A stretch of DNA of 64,000 nucleotides, from the NCBI GenBank assembly GCA_947474455.1, contig CANJIL010000007.1:1-64000 (forward strand), written 5' to 3'. Source of the stretch: Hyphomonadaceae bacterium. GTDB lineage: Bacteria > Pseudomonadota > Alphaproteobacteria > Caulobacterales > Hyphomonadaceae. A program made the translations under genes and the position numbers. The notes under the pieces are model-generated. The model was not told where the DNA came from. It saw only the letters and a program-made list of their open reading frames with translations, and did not search any database. Numbering within the stretch: position 1 is the first letter of the stretch; the number at the start of each line of letters is the position of its first letter. Shown here in pieces: positions 22,553-33,104 of the stretch.

Positions 22553-23734
22553 TCAAAAAGCGGCTCTCAAATCCGGGGGCCGCTTTTCGTTTGCCGAGAG
22601 CCTGAGGATCGTCTCCGCGGCAATCTCTGCCGCCGGACGGCCAGCGCCGGCCATGACTTTCACGGCTTCACGCTGACCGTCCTGCTGGGCCTTGAGAAGC
22701 GTCGGATCGGACAGTCGCGCTTCGACTGCCTGTTCAATGTTCCTGACATTGAAGCGCGTCTGCAGGAATTCGGGGATGACCTCGCGATTGGCGGCCACAT
22801 TGACCAGCGCGGAGAAGCGCGACTTGAACAGCAGGAAGCGCAACAGCGCCCAGGTAATCCAGCCGAGCTTGTAGCCGGTCACTACGGCTACGCCCTGAGC
22901 GGCGAGTTCGGTAGTCACTGTGCCCGAGCACGCGATGGCCACCGTCATGGCGGCGTAGGCGTCCGCTTTTTCTGCTTCATCCCTCACCAGCACGATCGGA
23001 AAGGATTGGGCTTTGGCCAAGGCTTCGACATCGGATGCAACGCTTGGAGCGACCATGCACACGACGTGGCGGCGCGGGTCGCGCACTTGCGCAATGTGCG
23101 TCGCCTCCATGAGCGTGGGGGCGACCCGGCGCATTTCAGCCTTCCTGCTGCCAGGCAGGAGTCCAATGACAGACGCGCCCTCAGGGATGCCGTGGCGCTG
23201 GCGAAAGCCTGCGCCGTCGCCCTTGGGCAGGCGATGCAGCGCCGGATTGCCGATCACCGTCGTCGGCAGGCCGTGCTTCACGTAGAAAGGCTGCTCGAAG
23301 GGGTGGATACACAGAAGGTGATCGACCCATTTCGCGAGCACGCGCGCGCGGCCGGGCCGGGTGGCCCACACTTGTGGCCCGACGAGCTTGATGCGTTTGG
23401 CGCGCGCACCACGTAGGCGCAACGCGCGCGCGACGCGCCACATGAAACCCCAACTGTCGATGAGAACTACGCTGTCGGGATCGGCCTTAACGATTGCATC
23501 GGCGGCGTCTTCGACCGCTTTCTTCACACGACCATAGGCCTTGAGGCCCTCGATAAGCCCAAGCACAGCAAGGCCGGACATATCGACATCGGAAACGGCG
23601 CAGCGCGCCCGCATGCGCTCCCCACCAATGCCCGAAATACTTACGTTCGCGTCCATGGCACGCAGTTCGTCAATCACATCGGCGCCGAGTGCGTCGCCCG
23701 AGTCCTCGGCTGCAACGAGGAAGACGTGGCTCAC
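22553..23734 (-). CDS. lpxB: Lipid-A-disaccharide synthase
   Basis: 393 aa; VAAEDSGDALGADVI, LLPGSRKAEMRR. Confidence 0.95.
   Translation of the reverse strand: MSHVFLVAAEDSGDALGADVIDELRAMDANVSISGIGGERMRARCAVSDVDMSGLAVLGLIEGLKAYGRVKKAVEDAADAIVKADPDSVVLIDSWGFMWRVARALRLRGARAKRIKLVGPQVWATRPGRARVLAKWVDHLLCIHPFEQPFYVKHGLPTTVIGNPALHRLPKGDGAGFRQRHGIPEGASVIGLLPGSRKAEMRRVAPTLMEATHIAQVRDPRRHVVCMVAPSVASDVEALAKAQSFPIVLVRDEAEKADAYAAMTVAIACSGTVTTELAAQGVAVVTGYKLGWITWALLRFLLFKSRFSALVNVAANREVIPEFLQTRFNVRNIEQAVEARLSDPTLLKAQQDGQREAVKVMAGAGRPAAEIAAETILRLSANEKRPPDLRAAF
22556..22587 (+). terminator. Intrinsic terminator after gltA, overlapping the lpxB 3' end
   Basis: AAAAGCGGC...GCCGCTTTT hairpin. Confidence 0.65.
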
Positions 23735-24582
23735 GTGATTTCTGCCGCCGTGAAGCCGTAGATGAAAAGGCCATGCTGGTTGGCCGTTCCGGCGACTTCA
23801 TCGCGATCGACAACCAACGCGGCGCCGGCCTCGACCGCGATGCCTGCGAGCCCGGCCTTTGCCGCGCCATCGACGGTCGCAACCCCGATGGTGGGCAGAT
23901 CGATCCGGCGTTCCTGCTGCGGCTTGGGCCGCTTTACCAGCACGCCGCGCCGGGCTTCCGGCGTTCCACGTATCTCGAACTGCAACTCAGCCACGCGAGC
24001 GAGCATGCGGTCAGTGCCTTCCTGCGCCTCGACTGCCAGGATCAGGCCGGCGCAGGAGATGGCTCCCTGCCCGATCTCAAGCGATCCGGAAATCTTCGCA
24101 ACTTCTGCGGCGCGGCGGATGTCCTGCCAATGCTCTGGCGTTGGAGTTATCGTCCCCAGCGGCCCCGCACCAACGAGAAGATCGTTCAGCACGTCGTCCG
24201 CCCCGATGATACGGAAGCCCGCCTCCGCAAACACATCCATCACGGCGCGAAGGAGAGCGTCGTCTCCCTTTTTTGCGGCTGCGAGGATTTTCGGAAGAGA
24301 CTGAACGCCCTTGAGATCCAGTTTCAGCGCGCTAAAATCCGGGCGCTTCAGCCACCCCGCAAAGACCATCTCCTCGCAGCCTTCCCGCTTCATCAGCTGG
24401 ATAAGTCGGCCGAGTTCGCCAACCGAAAGCTCGGAGCCGTTGTACTCGTCAAGCAGCGAAGCCTCCGCGAAGCCCTTGAGGCCAACCACAAACGGATTGC
24501 GGCCCGTGCGGCGCGCTTGGTCAGCCACACGGCGGGGCAAGTCCCCTCCCCCAGCGACGATGGCGAGCCTGCCAGCACCCAT
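23731..24582 (-). CDS. lpxI: UDP-2,3-diacylglucosamine pyrophosphatase LpxI (DUF1009)
   Basis: MGAGRLAIVAGGGDLPRRVADQARRTG; between lpxA and lpxB. Start at 24582 overlaps the lpxA stop (TGATG). Confidence 0.92.
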   Translation of the reverse strand: MGAGRLAIVAGGGDLPRRVADQARRTGRNPFVVGLKGFAEASLLDEYNGSELSVGELGRLIQLMKREGCEEMVFAGWLKRPDFSALKLDLKGVQSLPKILAAAKKGDDALLRAVMDVFAEAGFRIIGADDVLNDLLVGAGPLGTITPTPEHWQDIRRAAEVAKISGSLEIGQGAISCAGLILAVEAQEGTDRMLARVAELQFEIRGTPEARRGVLVKRPKPQQERRIDLPTIGVATVDGAAKAGLAGIAVEAGAALVVDRDEVAGTANQHGLFIYGFTAAEIT

Positions 24583-25373
24583 CAGTCCGGCCTCGGCATG
24601 CAAAGCGGGCGCTTGTCTCCTGCCCGAATGAAATCGACGATCCGCATTACCTCGGGCAAGGCGGCGAAGCGCTCGGCCACTGCTTCGACCCTGTCCTCGA
24701 AATAGCCGACGCCATGAAAGAGATCGTTGTAGACCCCGCGCAGCGTATGGATCGTCTCGCGCGTGGCGCCGCGGCGCTTGAGGCCGACGACGTTAAGGCC
24801 GTTGAGCTGTCCGTGATTGTTCACCATCCCGAACGGGATGACGTCACCGACGACCGGCGCGCAGCCGCCGATGAAGCCGCCCATCCCGATACGGCCAAAC
24901 TGGTGAATGGCGGAATTACCTCCAAGGATGACAAAATCTTCGATCGTCGCGAGGCCGCCGCTTACGGAGTGCGTTGCGTAGACAACGTTGTTCCCGACGA
25001 TGTTGTCGTGCCCAACGTGGGCGCCGTTCATGTAGAAGCCCCGATTGCCGACCACGGTCTGCCCGCGTCCATGCACCGTGCCCAGATGGAATGTAACACC
25101 TTCGCGGATCAGGTTGTCCGTTCCGATAATGAGCTTGGTATCCTCGCCCTTGTACTTGGTGTCCTGAGGCGGATGCCCCAGCGCCGAGAAAGGAAACACG
25201 TGCGTGCGTGCGCCGATGGTTGTCGAACCGGCTATCGAGACATGAGAGATGAGCTTGACCCGTTCCCCCAGCTTGGCCTTGCCGGACACGATGCAAAATG
25301 GCCCAATCTCGACGCCGTCGGCGAGTTCGGCGCCTTTTTCAACGAGCGATGTAGGGTGGATCGTTACAGCCAT
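24582..25373 (-). CDS. lpxA: UDP-N-acetylglucosamine acyltransferase
   Basis: MAVTIHPTSLVEKGAELADGVEIGPFCIV hexapeptide repeats. The ORF-track extension upstream overlaps lpxD. Confidence 0.95.
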   Translation of the reverse strand: MAVTIHPTSLVEKGAELADGVEIGPFCIVSGKAKLGERVKLISHVSIAGSTTIGARTHVFPFSALGHPPQDTKYKGEDTKLIIGTDNLIREGVTFHLGTVHGRGQTVVGNRGFYMNGAHVGHDNIVGNNVVYATHSVSGGLATIEDFVILGGNSAIHQFGRIGMGGFIGGCAPVVGDVIPFGMVNNHGQLNGLNVVGLKRRGATRETIHTLRGVYNDLFHGVGYFEDRVEAVAERFAALPEVMRIVDFIRAGDKRPLCMPRPD

Positions 25374-25405
25374 GTCTTCCGGCGCCCTGAGCCGGCCTGA
25401 GCCGG

Positions 25406-26422
25406 CTATTCCTCTCTGCCGGAACGCTTTTGCGCTGCGCGCGCCAGCCATGCAAGCTCGCGCATCCATGTCCTGATCGGCTTGGACGGATAGCCCGCCC
25501 AAGTCTCGCCGGCTGGCACATCGCTGAGCACGGCAGCCCCTGCCGCAATTCGCGCCCCTTGGCCTACGTGGACGTGATCCTTGAGGCCTACACGCCCGCC
25601 GAACTGAGCCCCGTCTCCCACGGTGCTGGAGCCCGAAATGCCCGCAAAGGCAGCCATCACCACATGGGCGCCGATGCGACAGTTGTGACCTATATGACAG
25701 AGATTATCGATGTGTGATCCTTCGCCGATCACCGTGTCCTCCAGGAACCCACGGTCGATGCAGGAATTGGCCCCCAGCGACACGCCATTCTGCATGATCA
25801 CGCGGCCGAAATGAGGGGTGAGAGCAGCCCCGTCCCTGTCGACCGCAAGTCCGAAACCGGCTTCGCCTACGACAGCTCCGGGGAATATCCTCACGCCGTC
25901 CCCGATCAGGGCGCAGCGTATGGTTGAGTTCGGGCCAACAGTTGTTCGCGCACCGATCTGCACGCCGGGGCCTATCACCGTATTTGCACCGACACGCGCC
26001 TGCGGGCCTATCGCAGCGCCTGCGCCAACGATCGCGCCTGGCTCCAGCACGGCAGTTTGATCGACGCGGGCCGATGGATGGATGGACGGTTGCCCAGGAT
26101 CGAGCTGCCTCAGGCTGGCCAGACGCGCAGCCGCCTGCGCGAACGCGGGGCGCGCATGTCGAACCTCCAGCACGAGGGGGCCGCTTGGAATCGCTGCCGC
26201 AGCCACTGGGGAAGCGACAACGATGCCCGCTGATCTGATGTTCTCGGCGCCGTCTGCCGTTTCCTGAAAAGTCAGATCTGCTGGGCCGGCAAGCGAAGCG
26301 GACGCAAGCGATGAAACGCTGCGCCCATCATCACCAACTATTCGAGAAGCCCCAACAAGAGCGGCGATATCCGAAGCGGTAAGCGGTCCTGCGACCTCGT
26401 AAAACCTCGGATCAATCACCAC
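25406..26422 (-). CDS. lpxD: UDP-3-O-acylglucosamine N-acyltransferase
   Basis: 338 aa; hexapeptide repeats, GEGSHIDNLCHIGHNCRIGAHVVMAAFAGISGS. Confidence 0.95.
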   Translation of the reverse strand: MVIDPRFYEVAGPLTASDIAALVGASRIVGDDGRSVSSLASASLAGPADLTFQETADGAENIRSAGIVVASPVAAAAIPSGPLVLEVRHARPAFAQAAARLASLRQLDPGQPSIHPSARVDQTAVLEPGAIVGAGAAIGPQARVGANTVIGPGVQIGARTTVGPNSTIRCALIGDGVRIFPGAVVGEAGFGLAVDRDGAALTPHFGRVIMQNGVSLGANSCIDRGFLEDTVIGEGSHIDNLCHIGHNCRIGAHVVMAAFAGISGSSTVGDGAQFGGRVGLKDHVHVGQGARIAAGAAVLSDVPAGETWAGYPSKPIRTWMRELAWLARAAQKRSGREE

Positions 26423-26446
26423 CCCGGCCTTTATCCCAGATTACTA

Positions 26447-27076
26447 TCAACCGCCGCCGGGCTTCGGCGCAGTCGCCTGGCCAGTCTGCTGGGCTGGCGG
26501 CTTCGGCAGCGCGTCCTTCAGGGCCTGCAGTGTCGGCACCGTCGCGTCGAGACGTGCAATGACTTTCGTAGTAAGATCGGTGCTGTCCTTGGCGTACCAG
26601 GTCATTCCGGTGTTGAGGACGATATCGGCCCCGGCCTCCTTCGCCACCGCTTCAATGGCCGGAGCAAGCACGATGATCAACGCCTGGCTGAGGCTGGTGT
26701 CAGCCCGTTCGAGACCGCTATTGAGAGCGTCCGCCTTGTTATAGTATTCATTCTGCTTCTTGCGGAGCGCGTCGACTTGCGCCTTCAACGTTGGGTTGGC
26801 TTCAAGCGCTTCCTTCGTCAAGGACTCCGTCTGCGGCTTCAGGCGCTGAACTTCGGCGTCTATTTCCGTCTTGAGCTGTTTCAGACCCAACTGGTCTGCC
26901 CCGGCGTTGACGTTGGAGACCAGCGTTTGGTTGATTTCCTTGCCGACCTTGCTTTCACGGCGGACGCGTTCTTCATCGACGACATAGATCTTGGTCTGCG
27001 CGAGTGCTGCGCCGGCCATGTTGGCGAGGCCGACCGTGAAGGCGGCGGCCAGAGCGAGATTGCGAAATTTCATCAC
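26447..27076 (-). CDS. skp: OmpH/Skp family periplasmic chaperone
   Basis: Signal peptide, coiled-coil OmpH-like sequence, between bamA and lpxD. Confidence 0.85.
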   Translation of the reverse strand: MMKFRNLALAAAFTVGLANMAGAALAQTKIYVVDEERVRRESKVGKEINQTLVSNVNAGADQLGLKQLKTEIDAEVQRLKPQTESLTKEALEANPTLKAQVDALRKKQNEYYNKADALNSGLERADTSLSQALIIVLAPAIEAVAKEAGADIVLNTGMTWYAKDSTDLTTKVIARLDATVPTLQALKDALPKPPAQQTGQATAPKPGGG

Positions 27077-27077
27077 A

Positions 27078-29693
27078 CTAGAACCTTGTGTTGGTGCTGA
27101 ACCGGAAAGACTCGGTTCGGTCGTATTCTTCGTTGGCTAGGATCTGCGAGAAGTCGAAGCGGATCGGACCAAATGGCGAGTCCCAGAAGACACTGACGCC
27201 AGCACTGGCGCGAAGGCTTGCGCTGTCATCAACGCGGTTGGCTTCAAACAGGCTATCCGCGCGGCGGTTTCTGTCAGCGTCGTCCAGAAGACCGAGCGTG
27301 CCGAACTCCGTAAAGAAGGCACCATCAATTCCAAACTCTTCGGGAGCATACGGTATCGGGAAGGACAGCGACAAGGATCCGATTGCATAAGCCTTTCCGC
27401 CCAGAGCGTTGAAAGTCTGCAGTTTTCCGGGCAACACTTCACCGGACGCATCTTTCGCAGCGGTATCGAAGATCAGCCGGCCATTTTGATCAACGACCTG
27501 CGTGCCGTCGGCGTTAAGCCGCGGAGTGGTGAAGCCCGGCGGAGCTACCCCCGGGTCAAGCGCGAGCGGCTTTACAGCGCAGGTGCCCATGCTGGCCAGC
27601 TGGCAGGACGTCGAGTTTTCATAATAGTATCGCACCTCGCGCGGGCCGATGCCGGCGACGTCGAAGCCGCGGAACGAGTTGCCGCCCTTGAAGAAGCGGT
27701 TGTTGATGCGGATGCCTTCATCGCCCCAGCTGTCGATGTAGCCCGCCTCAAGCGTGCCGGTGAGCGTCCAGCCGGGCGCGAAGCCGTGATACATCGCCCC
27801 GCGCAACTCGTTACGCAGGTAGTTCACATCGCCGCCCAGACCGGCGATATCCTGGCTGAAGCTGAGTTCGAAACCGCGCGTGGGGTCAATGTAGTCGTTG
27901 GTCCGGTTCATCGACAGTGTGTAGCCGAACGACGACGTGATCTGATCGCCCTGCTGATCGCAGAGCGATGAACGGAAGAACGCTGCGGTGGTGCAATCCG
28001 TGTAGGTCGCCGAATTCACGTCGCTGTCGAGCTTGAGGTCGTCGCTGCGCAAATTGTAGCGCATGCCGATCTGGTCGTTGTCCGAGAGTGGAAAAAGTAG
28101 GCGGCCGCCTACGCCGACGACGGCGTTTGCGAAGCCTGAGATGTCGTAGAAATCCGATTTAGTCACGAAGAGGTCAAAACCCAGGGCCATATTGCGGTCC
28201 TGGAACTTCGGCTCGGTGAAGCGGAATTCAATGTCCTGCTGGCGCGATGTTGTCTGGATGCGCGCTGACAGGAACTGGCCGCGCCCGCGGAAGTTGCGCT
28301 GCTGGGCGCTTACCGAGAAGAGGAACGCATCCTGCGACGAGAAGCCTGCAGAGAAGGCAAGCTCGCCGGTCGCCTCTTCTTCCACCTTCACCTTGACGAC
28401 CGCGCGATCGGCCGTGGAGCCAGGCTCATTTTCCACCGCAACGGTGTCGGCCTTGAAGAAGCCTAGCGCACGAATGCGGTTCTTGGCGTTGTCGAGTTGA
28501 ACCGGGTTGTATTGGTCGCCCTCGGCCAGGCGGATCTCGCGACGGATGACGCGGTCGAGCGTCTGCGTGTTACCCTGAATGTCGATGCGTTCGATGTAGA
28601 CTCTGGCTCCCTCATCGACCTGGAAAGTGATTCCGATAGTGTGGTTGACCGGATCGCGCGTTTCGCGCGGCCGGATCTGAACGTTCGCATAGCCCGCGAT
28701 ACCAGCAGCGAAGGTCAGCGTGTCGATTGCCTCCTGAATGCTTTCTGCGCGGAACTGTTCGCCTTTCTTGATGCGGAGCACCTGGGCGAGGCGTTCGCCC
28801 GAAAGCTTCTCAAGCTGTGTTTCGACCCCGAGATCGCCAAAGGTATATTTCTCTCCCTCGTCGACTGTGAAGGTCAGATAGAAGTCGCGACGATCCGGCG
28901 TCAGCTCGGCGACCGAAGAAATGACGCGGAAGTCGGCGTAGCCCTGGTTGGTATAGAATTCGGTCAGCTGCGAGCGGTCGTACTCCACTTGACCCGGGTT
29001 GTAGTTGTCGGCCTGTTCGAACAACCGCCACCAGCGCGACTGCCGCGTCGTGATCTCGCGACGAAGGCGGTCGTCCGGAAATGCTTCGTTGCCGATGAAG
29101 TTGATCGAGCGAACGCCGGTCTCCGGACCTTCGTCGATCACGAAAATCAAGTCGGCGCGGTTCTGTTCGAGCACCTTGTACTGCGGCGTCACCGTAGCGG
29201 CGAAGCGACCCGCACGACGATAGACTTCCAGGATGCGCTGCACATCCTGTTCGACGCGCGACAGCGTAAAGGTCTGGCGCGGCTCGGCCTCGGTCTCTTC
29301 TTCGAGCCGTTCGGTCGTGACCGCGTTGTTGCCCTCGAACATGATGCGATTGATGATCGGGTTCTCGAGCACGCGGACGACGAGGTCGTTTCCGCGGGCT
29401 TCGATCTGGATGTCGGCGAAAAGACCGGTGACGCCGAGGGCTCTGACCGACAGGCCAATGCGCTCCTGATCAAACGGATCGCCCGGCTTCACGAGCAGAT
29501 AGGAAAGGACGGTGCGCGCCTCGATACGCTGGTTACCTTCGACAACGATCCGGGCGATAATTTGAGACTGTTGAGGTTGAGGTGGAGGCTGCTGGCCCCA
29601 AGCATTGTTCGCGCGCGCGATGTCTTGTGCAGCGACGATGGCGCCAGCCGACGCAGTCAGCGCCAGCGCGCTCGCGAACCAAGACCGCATCAC
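27078..29693 (-). CDS. bamA: Outer membrane protein assembly factor BamA
   Basis: 871 aa; POTRA repeats, FRGF motif (GGNSFRGFDVAGIGPRE), C-terminal FRFSTNTRF ending in Phe. Confidence 0.96.
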   Translation of the reverse strand: MMRSWFASALALTASAGAIVAAQDIARANNAWGQQPPPQPQQSQIIARIVVEGNQRIEARTVLSYLLVKPGDPFDQERIGLSVRALGVTGLFADIQIEARGNDLVVRVLENPIINRIMFEGNNAVTTERLEEETEAEPRQTFTLSRVEQDVQRILEVYRRAGRFAATVTPQYKVLEQNRADLIFVIDEGPETGVRSINFIGNEAFPDDRLRREITTRQSRWWRLFEQADNYNPGQVEYDRSQLTEFYTNQGYADFRVISSVAELTPDRRDFYLTFTVDEGEKYTFGDLGVETQLEKLSGERLAQVLRIKKGEQFRAESIQEAIDTLTFAAGIAGYANVQIRPRETRDPVNHTIGITFQVDEGARVYIERIDIQGNTQTLDRVIRREIRLAEGDQYNPVQLDNAKNRIRALGFFKADTVAVENEPGSTADRAVVKVKVEEEATGELAFSAGFSSQDAFLFSVSAQQRNFRGRGQFLSARIQTTSRQQDIEFRFTEPKFQDRNMALGFDLFVTKSDFYDISGFANAVVGVGGRLLFPLSDNDQIGMRYNLRSDDLKLDSDVNSATYTDCTTAAFFRSSLCDQQGDQITSSFGYTLSMNRTNDYIDPTRGFELSFSQDIAGLGGDVNYLRNELRGAMYHGFAPGWTLTGTLEAGYIDSWGDEGIRINNRFFKGGNSFRGFDVAGIGPREVRYYYENSTSCQLASMGTCAVKPLALDPGVAPPGFTTPRLNADGTQVVDQNGRLIFDTAAKDASGEVLPGKLQTFNALGGKAYAIGSLSLSFPIPYAPEEFGIDGAFFTEFGTLGLLDDADRNRRADSLFEANRVDDSASLRASAGVSVFWDSPFGPIRFDFSQILANEEYDRTESFRFSTNTRF

Positions 29694-29787
29694 CTATCCC
29701 TCACACTCTAGTCGGACCACCTGACGCGGTCTCTTGGGCGTCTTAAGACAACATGCCGCTCAAAAGCTCAAGCGGTCGACTGAAGGA

Positions 29788-30981
29788 TCACGACCCCCCG
29801 GGCCAAAGCCGGGCGATGTCCTGCCACGTGATCAACAGAGCAAAGCTGACGAGGCATGCAAGGCCGATTGTCAGCCCGATTCTCTGCACTTTTTCTGGGA
29901 TTTGCTTGCCCATGGCCGCTTCGGCAAGACACATCACAGCTGCGCCACCATCGAGGACGGGAATCGGTAGCAGGTTGAAGAACCCTACTCCGATCGAAAG
30001 CAGGGCCGCCAGCTGCAGGAGGCTGTAGGACAGCTGGCGAAGCTTCTCCCAGTAGTCGATGTTTTTCTGCTGCATATGCACGTCGGTAACTTTGTCCGCC
30101 AACGTGAAGATGCCGACCGGGCCGCTGAGCTTGTCGAGGCCCTCCTTGCCGGTGACAAGGCGCCGCAGGACGTTCAGCGTGGTTGCCAGAGCGTCGCTTG
30201 TGGATGCCACACCATAGCCCACAGCCTCGATGGGATTGAGTTTGCGGACCTCGGTGTCACGCTGGGAAAGTTGCAGACCAATACGACCCACTTTCTGTTT
30301 GATCTGAAACACCGGGTTCATTTCTTCGGTCTCGACCGGTGTCGCGACCAGGTCCACCGGGGCGCCGTCCCGCAAGACTCGGTAGGTCACCGTTTCTCCA
30401 GAGCTGAGTTCAGTGACGCGGTTGACGTCGCTGGCGATTGTGACGGGGCGGCCGCCTGCTTCGATAACGATATCACCCGGCTTGAAGCCAGCTGCTTCCG
30501 CCGCAGAATTGGCAACGACACCGCCAACGATAGTCTCTTTAGATTGTGCGACGCCAAATACAGAACCCAGGAAAGCAAAAGCAAGAATCGCGAAGACAAA
30601 ATTCGACAGCGGGCCGCCAAGCGACACAGCAAGACGTTTGAACGGGCCAAGCGCGGTATACGGCTTCCCAACGAGTTGCACCCGCTTGACGTCATCCTTC
30701 CCAGGCGCGCCTTCAACACGCTCGCGCGTATCAGTCGGCGCCTGAAGCTCACCGACGAACTTCACAAAACCACCGAGCGGCAGCCAGTTCAGGCGCCAGC
30801 GCGTACCCCGCTTGTCTGTGACTTCGACGATAGGTCGGCCGAAACCGATTGAGAAGGATTCCACCGCAGCTCCAAAGACGCGGCCCATCCAGTAGTGCCC
30901 CAACTCATGCACCGTGATCACGATCGAGATCAGCAAGATGAATGGCAAAGGCGAAGCCAATATCGAAAAAATGCCATCCAT
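29788..30981 (-). CDS. rseP: RIP metalloprotease RseP
   Basis: 397 aa; HELGH zinc motif, PDZ domain, GGAAVMCLAEAAMG. Confidence 0.94.
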   Translation of the reverse strand: MDGIFSILASPLPFILLISIVITVHELGHYWMGRVFGAAVESFSIGFGRPIVEVTDKRGTRWRLNWLPLGGFVKFVGELQAPTDTRERVEGAPGKDDVKRVQLVGKPYTALGPFKRLAVSLGGPLSNFVFAILAFAFLGSVFGVAQSKETIVGGVVANSAAEAAGFKPGDIVIEAGGRPVTIASDVNRVTELSSGETVTYRVLRDGAPVDLVATPVETEEMNPVFQIKQKVGRIGLQLSQRDTEVRKLNPIEAVGYGVASTSDALATTLNVLRRLVTGKEGLDKLSGPVGIFTLADKVTDVHMQQKNIDYWEKLRQLSYSLLQLAALLSIGVGFFNLLPIPVLDGGAAVMCLAEAAMGKQIPEKVQRIGLTIGLACLVSFALLITWQDIARLWPGGS

Positions 30982-31017
30982 TAGCGGTCGCCTCTCATAG
31001 ATATCTCCCCCATCGAC

Positions 31018-32199
31018 CTACGCCGCGAGGCGCAGTCTTTCGATCGTGCGCTGTCTCGCCCATCGATCGAGTTCGTAAACGTCGTCAAAGCCCGAAGGGT
31101 CAACGGCCGGTTGGCCATGGAGGAACTCGTTGAGCACTTCGCCTGCCACCTGAGCTATCGTCAAAAACCCGATCCTGCTTTGCAAAAAGGCCGCCACGGC
31201 GACCTCGTTCGCCCCATTAAGCACGACTGGCGCGCCCCCCCCTGCGGAAACCGCCCTCCTCGCAAGCCCCAGAGCCGGAAAGCGCTGGGGATCTGGAAGG
31301 GCAAACTCCAGCCTTCCGATCTTGGCGAGATCAAGGCGTTCGAGCCCCGGCAACGGCATCCGGTTGGGCCATGACAGCGCATACGATATGGGAGTCCGCA
31401 TATCCGGCATGCCCAGCTGGGCCAGCACAGACCCGTCATCGTATGACACCAGGCTGTGGATGATGGACTGGGGATGAACCAGAACGTCGATCCGATCCTC
31501 GGGAACATCGAAGAGATAGGCGGCCTCGATCAGCTCCAGCCCCTTGTTCATCATGGTTGCGCAGTCCACGGAGATCTTGGCGCCCATATCCCAATTAGGG
31601 TGAGCGGTCGCCTGTTCGGGCGTAGCCGCAGCCATTTCGCTTAGGCTGGCGGTCCGGAAAGGCCCGCCTGAAGCGGTCAGGATCAGCTTCTCGACCCGCT
31701 CGGGCCGATCCAGGACCTGGAATATGGCATTATGCTCGGAATCGATGGGCAGCAGTCTGGCGCCCGTCAGCAAAGCCTCTTGACGCAGCAGGGGGCCGGC
31801 GCAGACCATGCTTTCCTTGTTGGCGAGGGCGACATTGTTGCCCTGCCTGATGGCGGCAAGGGTCGCCGGCAGCCCTGCGATCCCGACAATTCCCGCGACC
31901 ACGACCTCGGCCGGCCTTGAGGCGGCCTCGACAATCGCCATGTGCCCGGCTGCGGCCTCCACGCCTGACCCGGCAAGCAGGGACTTCAAGAGGCCATAGA
32001 GCGACATATCCGCAATCACGGCTATCTCCGCGCGGGTGTAGATAGCTGCCTCGGCAAGCGCCTCGACATTGGTGTTGGCCGTCAGCGCGACAACGCTGAA
32101 CTCCGGCGCGCCCGGCGCGCGGCTGTTCACGACATCGAGCGTTGAAACGCCGACAGAGCCTGTGGCGCCGAGGACAGATACGCGCACACGATTGTTCAT
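31018..32199 (-). CDS. dxr: 1-deoxy-D-xylulose 5-phosphate reductoisomerase
   Basis: 393 aa; [39 protein letters not shown]. Confidence 0.96.
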   Translation of the reverse strand: MNNRVRVSVLGATGSVGVSTLDVVNSRAPGAPEFSVVALTANTNVEALAEAAIYTRAEIAVIADMSLYGLLKSLLAGSGVEAAAGHMAIVEAASRPAEVVVAGIVGIAGLPATLAAIRQGNNVALANKESMVCAGPLLRQEALLTGARLLPIDSEHNAIFQVLDRPERVEKLILTASGGPFRTASLSEMAAATPEQATAHPNWDMGAKISVDCATMMNKGLELIEAAYLFDVPEDRIDVLVHPQSIIHSLVSYDDGSVLAQLGMPDMRTPISYALSWPNRMPLPGLERLDLAKIGRLEFALPDPQRFPALGLARRAVSAGGGAPVVLNGANEVAVAAFLQSRIGFLTIAQVAGEVLNEFLHGQPAVDPSGFDDVYELDRWARQRTIERLRLAA

Positions 32200-33104
32200 C
32201 CGGACCCCGCCGAACCCACAGCCGGCACAATCGACGGCAGGAATTTTGCGATGATAGCAGCCGCCACCGTAGCCGCCATCAGGCCATCCAGCCGGTCAAG
32301 GACCCCGCCGTGCCCGGGCACGATACCAGACGTATCCTTAACGCCGTAGAGACGTTTGAAACGGGATTCTAGCAGGTCGCCGCCTTGTCCCACGACAGAC
32401 AGGGCGAGGCTGAACACCAGCCAGTGCAAGAAGTCGCCTCCCGCACCCCGCGCCACCGCCGCGCCGGCCAGGCCGGCGCAAACCAGCGCGCCAATGGCGC
32501 CGGTCCACGTCTTATTCGGGCTGTCTTTCGGGCTCAGGAGGGGGCCGCCAAAGCCCCGCCCTGCGAAGTAGGCGGCGATATCAGTAGTCCAGACGATAGC
32601 GAGGATTGCCATAAGGAAAAGCTGCCCATTGGGCGTTGCTTCACGGATCCAGACAAAGCAGCCAAACGGCAGGGTCGAATAGATGGCGCCGAAGGCCATG
32701 GAACTCGCTGAGCCCTTACCCAAGAAAGCGATGCCTGCGCTGACCGCGCAGCCGGCCAACGCCGCCAGCGCCACCAGCTCGATCCCGCGCGGCGCCAGAA
32801 AGACGGCCGTGGCCGAAGTTGCCGCCATCACCACATAGAGCAGGTATTTCGACAATGAAGTTTCGGTCTGCGCCGCCATCCGCGTCCACTCGCAGGCAGC
32901 CACGGCGCCCGTCGCGGCGGTTGCAATCACTAAGGCGAGGCCGCCTGAATAAGCCACCCACAGGCCAAGCGGCGCCAGCACAATGGCGGAGAGGACGCGA
33001 AGAACTATCTCGCGTCGTCCGCCGCTGCGCACGGGCGCGCCGTTAGGCGCCAAGGCCGCCAAACCGTCTGTCGCGACGTCGGAACGCATCAATCGCCTTC
33101 TCAA
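32196..33104 (-). CDS. cdsA: Phosphatidate cytidylyltransferase
   Basis: 302 aa multi-[19 protein letters not shown]-x-K-R-x-x-x-x-KD signature ([27 protein letters not shown]). True start may lie downstream of 33104. Confidence 0.92.
   Translation of the reverse strand: MRRRLMRSDVATDGLAALAPNGAPVRSGGRREIVLRVLSAIVLAPLGLWVAYSGGLALVIATAATGAVAACEWTRMAAQTETSLSKYLLYVVMAATSATAVFLAPRGIELVALAALAGCAVSAGIAFLGKGSASSMAFGAIYSTLPFGCFVWIREATPNGQLFLMAILAIVWTTDIAAYFAGRGFGGPLLSPKDSPNKTWTGAIGALVCAGLAGAAVARGAGGDFLHWLVFSLALSVVGQGGDLLESRFKRLYGVKDTSGIVPGHGGVLDRLDGLMAATVAAAIIAKFLPSIVPAVGSAGSG

Noticed and set aside
22505-23416. 303-aa + strand ORF after gltA
   Set aside because: Overlaps gltA 3' end and lies antisense to lpxB; composition is that of a shadow ORF.
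28497-29711. 404-aa + strand ORF opposite bamA
   Set aside because: Antisense shadow ORF; bamA is clear on the minus strand.
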